DNA of 43,267 nt, from contig CAJTJZ010000028.1 in assembly GCA_910576895.1 (NCBI GenBank), positions 1 through 43,267 on the forward strand, written 5' to 3'. Below are positions 36,065-42,499 of the stretch, piece after piece (positions within the stretch are counted from its first letter, which is position 1; each line of letters begins with the position of its first letter). The stretch is from an uncultured Lachnospiraceae bacterium (GTDB lineage: Bacteria > Bacillota > Clostridia > Lachnospirales > Lachnospiraceae). A program made the translations under genes and the position numbers. The notes beneath the pieces were generated by a model, which saw only the letters and a program-made list of their open reading frames with translations, had not been told where the DNA came from and did no database searches.

Positions 36065-36281
36065 CTGCTAAAATCTCCTTAAACATTTCTTTCACGTCTG
36101 TATAACTTTTAACATTTGGGTCTTTGCTTATTCTCTCGGATTCCTCAAGAGCTTCTAATGTTTCTTTGTTTAATTCTGCCCTGCCGCCATCCGTTAGTCC
36201 TTGTAGATAAGTTATGGCATAAGTTAATTTGTAATCTGGTATGGCATCAACCAATTGATATAATTTTTCTCTTTCACTCAT
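36054..36281 (-). CDS. Antitoxin partner of the YafQ-type toxin
   Basis: A 75-aa acidic protein. I start at MSEREKLYQLVDAIPDY after GAGAGG. It is short, acidic and helical, with a C-terminal part (SKDPNVKSYTDVKEMFKEIL) suited to wrap the toxin; the LVDAIPDYKLTYAITYLQGL region recalls small bacterial antitoxins beside RelE-like genes. Overlaps the ribbon-helix-helix gene upstream by 8 bp and the toxin by 11 bp. Confidence 0.8.
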   Translation of the reverse strand: MSEREKLYQLVDAIPDYKLTYAITYLQGLTDGGRAELNKETLEALEESERISKDPNVKSYTDVKEMFKEILADET

Positions 36282-36474
36282 TTTTTGCACCCTCTCTTTC
36301 TATTTTTTCGTCAATAGCTTGAATAATATATGTGTTTAGACTCATTCCTGCATTTTTAGCAACTTTCATATATTTTTCTTTATCTTCCTTGCTTACTCGC
36401 AATTTGTATTCTCCAATATTTTTTAAATATTTTTTAGTTGCTGCCGCTTGTGCTTCTGTATATTTATTTCCCAT
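36274..36474 (-). CDS. Ribbon-helix-helix regulator of the toxin-antitoxin operon
   Basis: A 66-aa protein, MGNKYTEAQAAATKKYLKNI..., after GGAGGTGTATATA. The ribbon-helix-helix is KLRVSKEDKEKYMKVAKNAG then SLNTYIIQAIDEKIE, as in Arc-type regulators common in Clostridia. It is the first gene of a three-gene operon, so it likely binds the repeated operator just upstream. Confidence 0.85.
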   Translation of the reverse strand: MGNKYTEAQAAATKKYLKNIGEYKLRVSKEDKEKYMKVAKNAGMSLNTYIIQAIDEKIEREGAKNE

Positions 36475-36510
36475 TATATACACCTCCACATATATAATAG
36501 CACAATTTTT

Positions 36511-36585
36511 TATATGGGGATATATATAAATTGCATAAATATATGGGGTCATATTTGGTTATCTTGTCTATTGCAATATATGGGG
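36511..36585. promoter_or_regulatory. Three ATATATGGGG direct repeats (operator)
   Basis: TATATGGGG at 36511-36519, AAATATATGGGG at 36537-36548 and AATATATGGGG at 36575-36585, all in the same direction, spaced about 29 and 37 bp apart. They lie 40-110 bp upstream of the ribbon-helix-helix gene and fit a cooperative operator for such a regulator. Confidence 0.6.
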
Positions 36586-36861
36586 TTATATATTATAATA
36601 GCTTCAACATCAAAACAAGCAAACAAACAAGAAGCATTTTATCAAGTGCAAAAACAAAATACAACGAAATATGAAGCGTTAAAATGTAAGGCTCTGCAAA
36701 CTCATAGAAACGATAAGTAAAGTAGTTGTAAATAGTATAAAAACACTTTATTAAGTATAATTGTAAGTTTTGTTTGTTAAGTAACTATAAACAATAATAA
36801 AATAGGATTGTAGGATTGCACCTTGAAAAATGAATAGTAAAATGTTAGAATAGACAAATTC

Positions 36862-36893
36862 TCTTTTATGTGATAAAATCATCTTATCATATA
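36862..36893 (+). promoter_or_regulatory. Promoter/operator of the Cro/C1-type regulator
   Basis: Imperfect dyad TATGTGATAA-aatcatc-TTATCATATA, overlapping a -10-like GATAAAAT, about 20 bp before the gene's ribosome site. Suits autorepression by the encoded helix-turn-helix protein. Confidence 0.5.
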
Positions 36894-36909
36894 GAAAGTG
36901 GGTGATAAA

Positions 36910-37110
36910 ATGATTAAATGTCGTTTACGTGTATTATTAGCTGAAAAAGAAATAAGTCAAAAAGATCTTGCTGAAATTACAGGTATACAAACAAATACAA
37001 TTTCTAAAATGTGTCGTAATGACATAAAACAAATTCCAATTAATGCACTTGATGCAATTTGTGAATATTTTGATTGTCAGCCATCTGATATATTTCAACA
37101 TATTAACTAA
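36910..37110 (+). CDS. Cro/C1-family helix-turn-helix regulator
   Basis: A 66-aa protein, MIKCRLRVLLAEKEISQKDL..., after GTGGGTGATAAA. It is almost only the DNA-binding domain: the helix-turn-helix is SQKDLAEITGIQTNTISKMC, followed by a helix ending CEYFDCQPSDIFQH, the small YozG/HTH_26-like form common on Firmicutes mobile elements. A dyad upstream suggests autoregulation. The whole gene lies inside a pair of 31-bp inverted repeats. Confidence 0.9.
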   Translation: MIKCRLRVLLAEKEISQKDLAEITGIQTNTISKMCRNDIKQIPINALDAICEYFDCQPSDIFQHIN

Positions 37111-37145
37111 TCAAAAAAATGATTTATGAATTGCAAATAAAGGTA

Positions 37146-37174
37146 TTGACAACCTTTAAAGAGTATGATATAAT
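37146..37174 (+). promoter_or_regulatory. Strong sigma-A promoter
   Basis: Perfect TTGACA and TATAAT boxes with a 17-bp spacer, facing right. The transcript would begin near 37181 with no gene directly downstream, only a hairpin-rich stretch; the first good gene is 1 kb away. Confidence 0.85.
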
Positions 37175-37198
37175 ATAATCACAGTAAGGAAATAAAAG

Positions 37199-37239
37199 AA
37201 AAGCCGCTAACTAGGCTGGACACCAAACAAGCGACTTTT
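37199..37239 (+). ncRNA. Hairpin in a short untranslated transcript
   Basis: AAAAGCCGC pairs with GCGACTTTT (one mismatch) across a 23-nt loop that itself holds GCC/GGC and TGG/CCA pairs. It lies 25 nt downstream of the perfect promoter and ends in TTTTC, so it may be a terminator/attenuator or the body of a small RNA. Nature uncertain. Confidence 0.45.
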
Positions 37240-37403
37240 CATCACAACACTTAAAAGTGCATTTATATTCTAACATTTTACTATTCATTTTTCAAGTGTT
37301 TTCTGCAAATTTCCTAAATTTTAAAAAGTAACTATAAACAAAGCACTCTATACATGAAATAAATGTATAGCAAAATTCTAAAAATTCTAAACAAGGCTTG
37401 ACC

Positions 37404-37457
37404 TGTTAGTAGAAAGTAGAAGTTGTCCATGTGCAACTACGAAAAATCCTACTAACA
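37404..37457 (+). ncRNA. Two-tier stem-loop, unknown RNA element
   Basis: An outer perfect 9-bp stem TGTTAGTAG/CTACTAACA (37404-37412, 37449-37457) encloses an inner stem GTAGAAGTTG/CAACTAC with an 8-nt loop and the bases CGAAAAATC at the junction. It has the look of a structured RNA, but no CTGATGA box, so I do not call it a hammerhead. Confidence 0.4.
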
Positions 37458-38208
37458 CACATATAGCATGATAGACAGTGTATAAGTTAAAAAGCTACTG
37501 TATAAGAGCTTAGAACGGATACTATAAACCTAATAACTTGTTTGTTATTTTTTCTTAACAAGTAAAATGTATAGAAAGAAGTACAGTAAAAAAGGGATAC
37601 TTTCCGCAAGTGTAGAATGTGGGGTAAACGGATTATAACCATAGAATCCCATCCTATGAGGTGTATATTGTTGTTATCACTCATTTTGAGCAGTGACTAT
37701 TTATTATAAGTTGGCATGGCAATCAGTAATAAATAATAGCTTAAAAATGAAACTTGTTAGAATAGACAATCACATTTTTAGGAGTGAAGTCTGGATAATG
37801 TATCATAACCAACGTTATAAGCGTGACATAAAAACATTGTTATACAAACAGCACTATGGAAATAGTTAGTAACTCCATATAGTCTAGCATAACATTGTAA
37901 AACTATAAGCAAGGATAACAATAAAATGCAAGGCATAGAGTGCAACGGGTAGAAGCAGCATAAGCATAAGACTTTTACCCACGAGTTACAAAAATGCAAT
38001 TACAAAATAGTGTTATAATGCAGCCACTATGTAATATATAGTGATGGTCACAAGTCCATATAAATGCAGAGTGTAACGCAAGGTTTACCACTTTTAGAGC
38101 GAAAAAAAGAAAAGATGGCGTTGACTGGGAATCGAAAAATCCAGCACAAGTCCAGAGGTGATAAACTGGCAGATCAAACACAAAAATAAAAATTAGGAGG
38201 CAACGAAT
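37458..38208. other. Gap with no convincing gene, rich in dyads
   Basis: About 750 bp, AT-rich, with hairpins such as CTTGTT-tgttattttttctt-AACAAG near 37557 and many short plus-strand frames. Two could be tiny genes: 37799-37870 (MYHNQRYKRDIKTLLYKQHY..., 23 aa) and 38064-38189 (41 aa, MQSVTQGLPLLERKKEKMAL...), but neither has a good ribosome site. Minus-strand frames of 65-73 aa here are Cys/Phe/Leu-rich shadows. Likely a long 5' leader of the small-gene operon. Confidence 0.4.
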
Positions 38209-38445
38209 ATGAAAAATGTATATATTGGGAAAAAAAGCATCACTGGAAAAGGGTTAGCAATTTGTAGAGTAATTGATAGTGACATAGCAACAGGAGATAC
38301 AATCGTTTACAATCGGGAAACAGGAAAAATCGAAATTGTGAAGTTTTTAGAAAAACATACACTCTGGGAAAACATCAAAAAATTAGCAGAGGATACAGAA
38401 AATGAATACGAGGAAAAATTTATGAGAGCATTAGTAAACTCATAA
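38209..38445 (+). CDS. Small protein, first gene of the ribozyme operon
   Basis: A 78-aa protein, MKNVYIGKKSITGKGLAICR..., after AATTAGGAGGCAACGAAT. A beta-rich first half (SDIATGDTIVYNRETGKIEI) and a helical acidic second half (NIKKLAEDTENEYEEKFMRA). Not recognised. Its stop codon overlaps the first bases of a pistol ribozyme. Confidence 0.8.
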   Translation: MKNVYIGKKSITGKGLAICRVIDSDIATGDTIVYNRETGKIEIVKFLEKHTLWENIKKLAEDTENEYEEKFMRALVNS

Positions 38446-38513
38446 AGCCGTCTAGGTGGCTTTAAAAAGTCCATTAAGCCTAGAGCGTCCAGCAGAAATG
38501 CTGGGGTTGGAAC
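38444..38513 (+). ncRNA. Pistol self-cleaving ribozyme
   Basis: Parts in order: P1 stem AAAGCC/GGCTTT (38444-38449, 38458-38463) with loop TCTAGG; A-rich linker; GTCCA; then TTAAG-CCTAGA-GCG, where CCTAGA (38479-38484) pairs with the P1 loop as pseudoknot; hairpin CCAGCA-GAAA-TGCTGG; then GG-T and TGGA, which pairs with TCCA. This matches the pistol class almost part for part (UUAAG..GCG, hairpin, GG|U). Cleavage is expected between G38506 and T38507. It lies exactly between two genes. Confidence 0.9.
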
Positions 38514-38544
38514 AAAAAACAAAATTTGAAAGGTGGTAGAAATT

Positions 38545-38904
38545 ATGACAATTAAACATGATAATGGATATGGAACTACTTATATTTTTGAGGTAGTAGA
38601 GAAAATTCCAGAAGGTTTTAGCATTTGGGCTATATCAGGAATCGGTAACGGGGAATACACTCCAATTTGTGAGAGACTGCATCCAGAAAACAAAGATTGC
38701 TATGACGTAAACACGCAGACACTAAAAGCAATTAAGCTAAGCAAAGAAGAAGTTAAAATACTTTTTTCTTCCGCAATGGCAGGGGACGGAACATTAAAGA
38801 AAGCCAGAACCACATTAAAAAGGGTTGCAAAAACCGCTACAATGCAGAGAAGGCAGGAAAAGGCAAGGAAAGCCCTCCCGATTTTGGAAAGAATCACAGC
38901 ATAA
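38545..38904 (+). CDS. Small basic protein of the ribozyme operon
   Basis: A 119-aa protein, MTIKHDNGYGTTYIFEVVEK..., chosen because AAAGGTGG lies 8 nt upstream. A beta-rich N-terminal part (FSIWAISGIGNGEYTPICER) and a helical, strongly basic C-terminal part (KKARTTLKRVAKTATMQRRQ) that could bind nucleic acid. Unknown family. Flanked by a pistol ribozyme upstream and a T-arm-like element downstream. Confidence 0.75.
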   Translation: MTIKHDNGYGTTYIFEVVEKIPEGFSIWAISGIGNGEYTPICERLHPENKDCYDVNTQTLKAIKLSKEEVKILFSSAMAGDGTLKKARTTLKRVAKTATMQRRQEKARKALPILERITA

Positions 38905-38906
38905 AA

Positions 38907-38960
38907 ACCGTCTGAACAGTTTACGGCGGTTCGATTCCGCCGCAGGCTTACCCATAAGGG
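38907..38960 (+). ncRNA. tRNA T-arm-like element in an intergenic spacer
   Basis: GGCGG-TTCGATT-CCGCC (38925-38941) is a textbook tRNA T-arm: five G/C pairs and a canonical TTCGATT loop. An alternative hairpin CCGT/ACGG (38908-38911, 38923-38926) competes with it. No matching D-arm, anticodon arm or 5' acceptor strand is found, so this is not a tRNA gene; it may mimic one or be a remnant. Confidence 0.55.
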
Positions 38961-39004
38961 AAAAATAAATAAAAGTAGCCCTTTTGGCAGAAAGTGAGGA
39001 TATT

Positions 39005-39361
39005 ATGAGAAAATTTACAATGAAAAGAATGAGTGATACAAGAGAAATATTAACATTCAAAAATGAAAAAGAAGAAACTGTACAGGTTGAGATTGTTCGA
39101 TGTGAGGATTGCAGTCTTAAAAACTCGCTTCCTAAACTCTGGAAAAAAAATGGATTTATTGACAGGGTTTTAGAAACATATTGGCATATAGATGTAAGTG
39201 TGATAGATGAGGATGGCAATTGTTGGATAAAATATAATCCACAAATAAAACCATCTGATGATGGAAAAAGATATGTGATTAATTTTTCTTGGATGTTGGA
39301 AGCAACAAAAGAAAATAAGAAAAAGTTAATTGCAGAAGTGGAAAGATTAGCGTTTGCATAG
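39005..39361 (+). CDS. Small protein of the ribozyme operon
   Basis: A 118-aa protein, MRKFTMKRMSDTREILTFKN..., after AAAGTGAGGATATT. Two Cys (RCEDCSLK) and a middle part HIDVSVIDEDGNCWIKYNPQ followed by SDDGKRYVINFSWMLEAT; a beta-sheet fold with a C-terminal helix seems likely. Unknown family. Confidence 0.75.
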   Translation: MRKFTMKRMSDTREILTFKNEKEETVQVEIVRCEDCSLKNSLPKLWKKNGFIDRVLETYWHIDVSVIDEDGNCWIKYNPQIKPSDDGKRYVINFSWMLEATKENKKKLIAEVERLAFA

Positions 39362-39450
39362 TGGTGGTGGAAAATTAGAATATTTGAATGGTTGAATGAT
39401 TGAGTGATGAACCATTTAAATATAAACTAATAATTAAATCAATAATAAAA

Positions 39451-39474
39451 AGAAAGGCAGCTCTTTAGGGCTGA
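39451..39474 (+). promoter_or_regulatory. Hairpin set between ribosome site and start codon
   Basis: AGAAAGG (39451-39457) is followed by a 6-bp hairpin CAGCTC-TTTA-GGGCTG (39458-39473), then A and the ATG at 39475. The folded hairpin would bring the ribosome site near the start. It could tune translation. Confidence 0.45.
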
Positions 39475-39843
39475 ATGGTAGAAAATATGAAAAAGATAAT
39501 AGCATGGCTTGAGGAAAATGGGATTGAATATAGCGTAGATAAGTTTGGAAATCCATATTATTTCAATGATGGATTTACTGTTGATGGTATTCAGGTATCC
39601 TTTTATTTTGATGGTATTGGGAATGCATGGGAAAAGAAGGAAATGTTAGAGAAATTTATGAAACGGAAAAAATCGTATGTTTGTTATGATTTTCGTTTTG
39701 GAGCTGGATATACATATAGAATTATGACTGTATCTGATTATGTCAAATTGATCGAACATGAAAAAGCTATAGATGATGCAGTGAAAAAATTTTGGCAAGA
39801 GGAACACGCAAGGAGAATGAGAATAGAAAGCAAATTAGCATAA
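39475..39843 (+). CDS. Small aromatic protein of the ribozyme operon
   Basis: A 122-aa protein, MVENMKKIIAWLEENGIEYS..., rich in Tyr and Phe, with repeated strand-turn units (KFGNPYYFNDGFTVDGIQVS; FYFDGIGNAWEKKE) and SYVCYDFRFGAGYTYRIMTV. The start may instead be the ATG at 39487. Similar small proteins occur on Clostridia mobile elements, but I cannot name the family. Confidence 0.75.
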   Translation: MVENMKKIIAWLEENGIEYSVDKFGNPYYFNDGFTVDGIQVSFYFDGIGNAWEKKEMLEKFMKRKKSYVCYDFRFGAGYTYRIMTVSDYVKLIEHEKAIDDAVKKFWQEEHARRMRIESKLA

Positions 39844-39895
39844 AACTAATGGAAAAATAGATGGAAAATTTTATAGCAGCATAGGGGGAAAATTT

Positions 39896-40018
39896 ATGAT
39901 TAAAAAAGTAACTATCAATGAGTATTTAATATTGCGTGTAATCCATGATGTAAAAATTTTGGTTGCAAGTGATGAAAAGGCTACAATTTATATTAACTAT
40001 AAAAAACATTCCAAATAA
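39896..40018 (+). CDS. 40-aa protein
   Basis: MIKKVTINEYLILRVIHDVK... after ATAGGGGGAAAATTT. It ends 13 bp before the next gene and its codon use matches the neighbours. Beta-rich, with alternating hydrophobic residues. Unknown. Confidence 0.6.
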   Translation: MIKKVTINEYLILRVIHDVKILVASDEKATIYINYKKHSK

Positions 40019-40031
40019 GGAGGAAAAAATT

Positions 40032-40202
40032 ATGACAAGAGAACAATTTGAAAATAATACAAGCTGGAAAATGAGCTATGAGGAATATAAAAAGTGTGAT
40101 TGTACGCAATGTGATAAAAGAGATTGTATACATAGAGATGCATTTAGAAGAATGCCACGTATTGATGGTGGTTTAGGTTTATGTCCTAACTTGGAAAAAT
40201 AA
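40032..40202 (+). CDS. 56-aa cysteine-rich (zinc-binding) protein
   Basis: MTREQFENNTSWKMSYEEYK... after TAAGGAGGAAAAAATT. Five Cys in KKCDCTQCDKRDCIHRDAFR and LCPNLEK could hold zinc. The longer frame from 39963 covers the previous gene's end in another frame and is rejected. The stop lies 5 bp before a hammerhead ribozyme. Function unknown. Confidence 0.75.
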   Translation: MTREQFENNTSWKMSYEEYKKCDCTQCDKRDCIHRDAFRRMPRIDGGLGLCPNLEK

Positions 40203-40207
40203 AAAAA

Positions 40208-40268
40208 TACCACTGATGAGAAGTCCTGAAATGGCTCGAAACACGCTTGTAATATAGCGTGTCTGGTA
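40208..40268 (+). ncRNA. Hammerhead ribozyme 1 (type I)
   Basis: Stem I TACCA/TGGTA (40208-40212, 40264-40268); core CTGATGA (40213-40219); stem II GA(A)GTC/GGCTC with one bulged A; core GAAA (40238-40241); stem III ACACGC/GCGTGT (six perfect pairs, 40241-40246 and 40257-40262); cleavage triplet GTC, expected cut between C40263 and T40264. All universally conserved hammerhead bases are present. Stem I is open, so it is type I. Confidence 0.9.
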
Positions 40269-40378
40269 GAAAAAAATAAATAATCATCAAGTATCACAAA
40301 AAAACTAATTGGAATGGTTGCGTCAATCGGAACAGTTAGAAATACTGATATAAACGAAATAAAGAAAGGAAAATGGAT

Positions 40379-40659
40379 ATGAAAAAAGGATGGTATTTTA
40401 ATGTTGGACAAAAAGAGTATTTGTAGAAACAAATCAGCAGAATAAAACTAAAAAATTTGCTGAAAAGATATTACAGGAAATAAAAGCGGAAATATCAGAA
40501 GGCAATATACAATATATATTGTATAGCCTTATGAAAGCAAATTTAGAAATAAAGCACTGTAAAAATTTTCCAGACTATTATAATATCTTTGGAGAAAATT
40601 TTAGTGGATATGGTAGCAATGTGGACGATGGAAAAACAATTATTTTAAAAATAGTATAA
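40379..40659 (+). pseudogene. Small gene broken by a one-base frameshift
   Basis: A good start (GAAAGGAAAATGGAT then ATG) reads MKKGWYFNVGQKEYL and stops at 40426. From about 40420 another frame continues smoothly: FVETNQQNKTKKFAEKILQE, then IKAEISEGNIQYILYSLMKA, to a stop at 40659. One lost base in TATTTGTAG explains the break. It could instead be a programmed shift. Intact, the protein would be about 93 aa. It lies between the two hammerhead ribozymes. Confidence 0.7.
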
Positions 40660-40676
40660 ATTCTGAATAGTATAAA

Positions 40677-40751
40677 TCCTGCCTGATGATGGCAAGTTGG
40701 CTACTTGCCGAAACTAGCGGAAAATTTAATAGTAATCCGCTAGTCGTGGGA
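40677..40751 (+). ncRNA. Hammerhead ribozyme 2 (type I)
   Basis: Stem I TCCTGC/GTGGGA (40677-40682, 40746-40751; two G-U pairs); core CTGATGA (40683-40689); one extra T (40690); stem II GGCAAG/CTTGCC; core GAAA (40710-40713); stem III ACTAGCGG/CCGCTAGT (eight perfect pairs around a 16-nt loop); triplet GTC with cut expected between C40745 and G40746. The extra base after A9 is the only departure from consensus. Confidence 0.88.
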
Positions 40752-40815
40752 AGCCTAATGGAAAATCCGTTGAAGCCACACTGGAAAAATATAAAAATTA
40801 TAGGAGGAAAATTTT

Positions 40816-41829
40816 ATGACAAAATATTTTAAAAATGTAAAGAGTTTTGAGGATTTAAAAAATCAATTCAAGGTGCTGGCAAGAAAAAATCATCCAGATG
40901 CAGGCGGAAGTGCTGATATCATGAAAGAAATCAATTGTGAATATGATGCTCTTTTTCCAATCTGGAAGGATCGTCATAATGCAACAGTATCAGAGGAAGA
41001 CAAGACGCAGGAAACAGCAGAAAGTACACGCCGTTGGTTTTATACGGAAAACGGATGGGAAGGAAGTCGATATGATAGTAGCTTATCTACAACGGATATT
41101 TCAAAAATCATCAAAAATTACTGCAAAGAAAAGTATCCAACATGGAAATTTTCTGTCACAAGTAAGTATTTTTCAGGTGGATCAGAAATTCTGATTTGTG
41201 TCATGGAAGCTCCTGTAGATATTTTTGATAGGGAATATTTTAAACTTCCTGTAAGTGACGATAAGTCTACATGGTCATATGGAGAGCGTAGGGATTGTTG
41301 GGATATGGAAAAAATGACAGCGGAAAATAGTTATTATATGCAGCTCTATAGTATAAGCGATAAAGAAAATCATCCTTATCTAAATGAAATTGGATATGCA
41401 ACTTTGAAAGATGTCTATGATTTTATGCAATCCTATAATTATGATGATTCTGATAGTATGATTGATTATTTTTCTTGTGAATTTTATTCGTTTATTTGTA
41501 TTGGAAAATGGAATAAAGGATTTAGAATTGTTCCTAAAACCGCTAGAATAAAGAATAAGGAAACGAAACCAAGGCAGAAAAGAAAGTCTACTCCAAAGCA
41601 GGAAAAAGCTCCAGAAATTAATCAGAAAGCAAAATATACATATAAAATTACACAGGGTGAGGATACAAGAGATGGATCTATGTTGTGGATAGTGAGAATT
41701 AAAGAAACTCTTGATAAAGCAACCTACATCAAAGAGAATAATCACATGAAAGATTTAGGCGGCTATTACAGTAAATTCAAACATGGTTTTATATTTAGGT
41801 TTGACCCAACGGAAAAACTTGGAGCATAG
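40816..41829 (+). CDS. J-domain protein with LPD-like region
   Basis: A 337-aa protein after TAGGAGGAAAATTTT. The N-terminal ~55 residues are a J-domain-like helix pair (SFEDLKNQFKVLARKNHPDA, with the H-P-D motif at HPD), seen in DnaK co-chaperones. A second region (FYTENGWEGSRYDSSLSTTD, YPTWKFSVTSKYFSGGSEIL) resembles the large polyvalent protein-associated domain LPD29 found on conjugative plasmids. A basic linker (KPRQKRKSTPKQEKA) and a small C-terminal domain follow. Suggests plasmid or conjugative-element ancestry. Confidence 0.8.
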   Translation: MTKYFKNVKSFEDLKNQFKVLARKNHPDAGGSADIMKEINCEYDALFPIWKDRHNATVSEEDKTQETAESTRRWFYTENGWEGSRYDSSLSTTDISKIIKNYCKEKYPTWKFSVTSKYFSGGSEILICVMEAPVDIFDREYFKLPVSDDKSTWSYGERRDCWDMEKMTAENSYYMQLYSISDKENHPYLNEIGYATLKDVYDFMQSYNYDDSDSMIDYFSCEFYSFICIGKWNKGFRIVPKTARIKNKETKPRQKRKSTPKQEKAPEINQKAKYTYKITQGEDTRDGSMLWIVRIKETLDKATYIKENNHMKDLGGYYSKFKHGFIFRFDPTEKLGA

Positions 41830-41850
41830 AAAGAAAAGGAGGATTGTATT

Positions 41851-42000
41851 ATGGTTGCAAAAATTACTGAAACAAGTATGAAAATGATTGTAGAAGAAAT
41901 TTCAGATGTGTTTATTTATTCTGATAATAGGCAAGAATTTATGGAAAAAATTCAAGAAATTTTAGAATCTAATGGAATAGTAGAAATAATACCAGATTAG
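41851..42000 (+). CDS. 49-aa acidic protein
   Basis: MVAKITETSMKMIVEEISDV... after AAAGGAGGATTGTATT. One predicted helix pair; no recognised family. Last gene before the operon terminator, 21 bp after the J-domain gene. Confidence 0.65.
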   Translation: MVAKITETSMKMIVEEISDVFIYSDNRQEFMEKIQEILESNGIVEIIPD

Positions 42001-42111
42001 CAGATGGAAAATTTTTAATACTTTATTGTACTAATTTTAGAAGAACAAAAAAAAGAATATTAGTACATAGAAATTATATGTAATAAGTATAAATTTATTA
42101 ATTTTTTTTAG

Positions 42112-42168
42112 AAATAGGGATATTGTACTAGAAAATTTGCAAGAGTGTAATATCTCTATTTTTTTAAA
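42112..42168 (+). terminator. Intrinsic terminator of the small-gene operon
   Basis: AAATAGGGATATT (42112-42124) pairs with AATATCTCTATTT (42149-42161; one G-U), loop 24 nt, followed by T8. The first such site downstream of the operon. Confidence 0.8.
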
Positions 42169-42216
42169 AAAGATAAATGAAAAATATATATAGTATGATA
42201 TTTTTTAAAATATTGC

Positions 42217-42275
42217 ATTTTGACATGGGACAAAATTTTAAAAAAGAAAATTAAAAAAGTGTCCCACATCAAAAT
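42217..42275. promoter_or_regulatory. 16-bp inverted repeat (ATTTTGACATGGGACA)
   Basis: ATTTTGACATGGGACA (42217-42232) and TGTCCCACATCAAAAT (42260-42275), two mismatched pairs, 27-nt AT-only spacer. GC content of the arms stands out from the surroundings. Either an operator or an RNA hairpin; no gene follows for 220 bp. Confidence 0.5.
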
Positions 42276-42362
42276 TAATATTTTTGAAAGATGGCGAGTG
42301 ACCATATAAATGATATACCTAAAACTGTATAATATATATAGAAAAATTCTTTATATAGAAAA

Positions 42363-42385
42363 ACCAAGTACCTAATGTACTTGGT
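42363..42385 (+). terminator. Short palindromic hairpin
   Basis: ACCAAGTAC-CTAAT-GTACTTGGT with CTCTTGTT after it. A 9-bp perfect stem with a 5-nt loop; probable terminator, direction uncertain. Confidence 0.55.
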
Positions 42386-42499
42386 CTCTTGTTGAAAGTG
42401 TTGTCACAGTCAACTGGATATAATTCTATCTGAACAATTGAATTATAACACTATGACATACCTTTTTCAAGTGATTTTTTTTGAAAGAAGGTGATGTCC

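Larger units (their letters stand above)
36779..37341. repeat. Regulator module bounded by 31-bp inverted repeats and 16-bp direct repeats
   Basis: A perfect 31-bp inverted repeat at 36822-36852 and 37266-37296 (CTTGAAAAATGAATAGTAAA at its left end). Outside it is a perfect 16-bp direct repeat, AAGTAACTATAAACAA, at 36779-36794 and 37326-37341. The 413 bp between the inverted repeats hold the regulator gene, its operator, a second promoter and a hairpin RNA. A partial extra copy (GTTAGAATAGACAA) lies near 37756. It looks like a small mobile or invertible unit. Confidence 0.75.

Noticed and set aside
37404..37457. A third hammerhead ribozyme
   Set aside because: Stems and a GAAAAATC junction are suggestive, but there is no CTGANGA core.
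37487..38181. Minus-strand frames of 65-73 aa
   Set aside because: Cys/Phe/Leu-rich, without ribosome sites; shadows of the non-coding leader.
38872..38958. A complete tRNA gene ending in the T-arm-like element
   Set aside because: No D-arm, anticodon arm or matching 5' acceptor strand, and it would overlap the end of a gene.
42217..42275. Transposon ends
   Set aside because: Arms are too close together (27 nt) and no transposase is present nearby.
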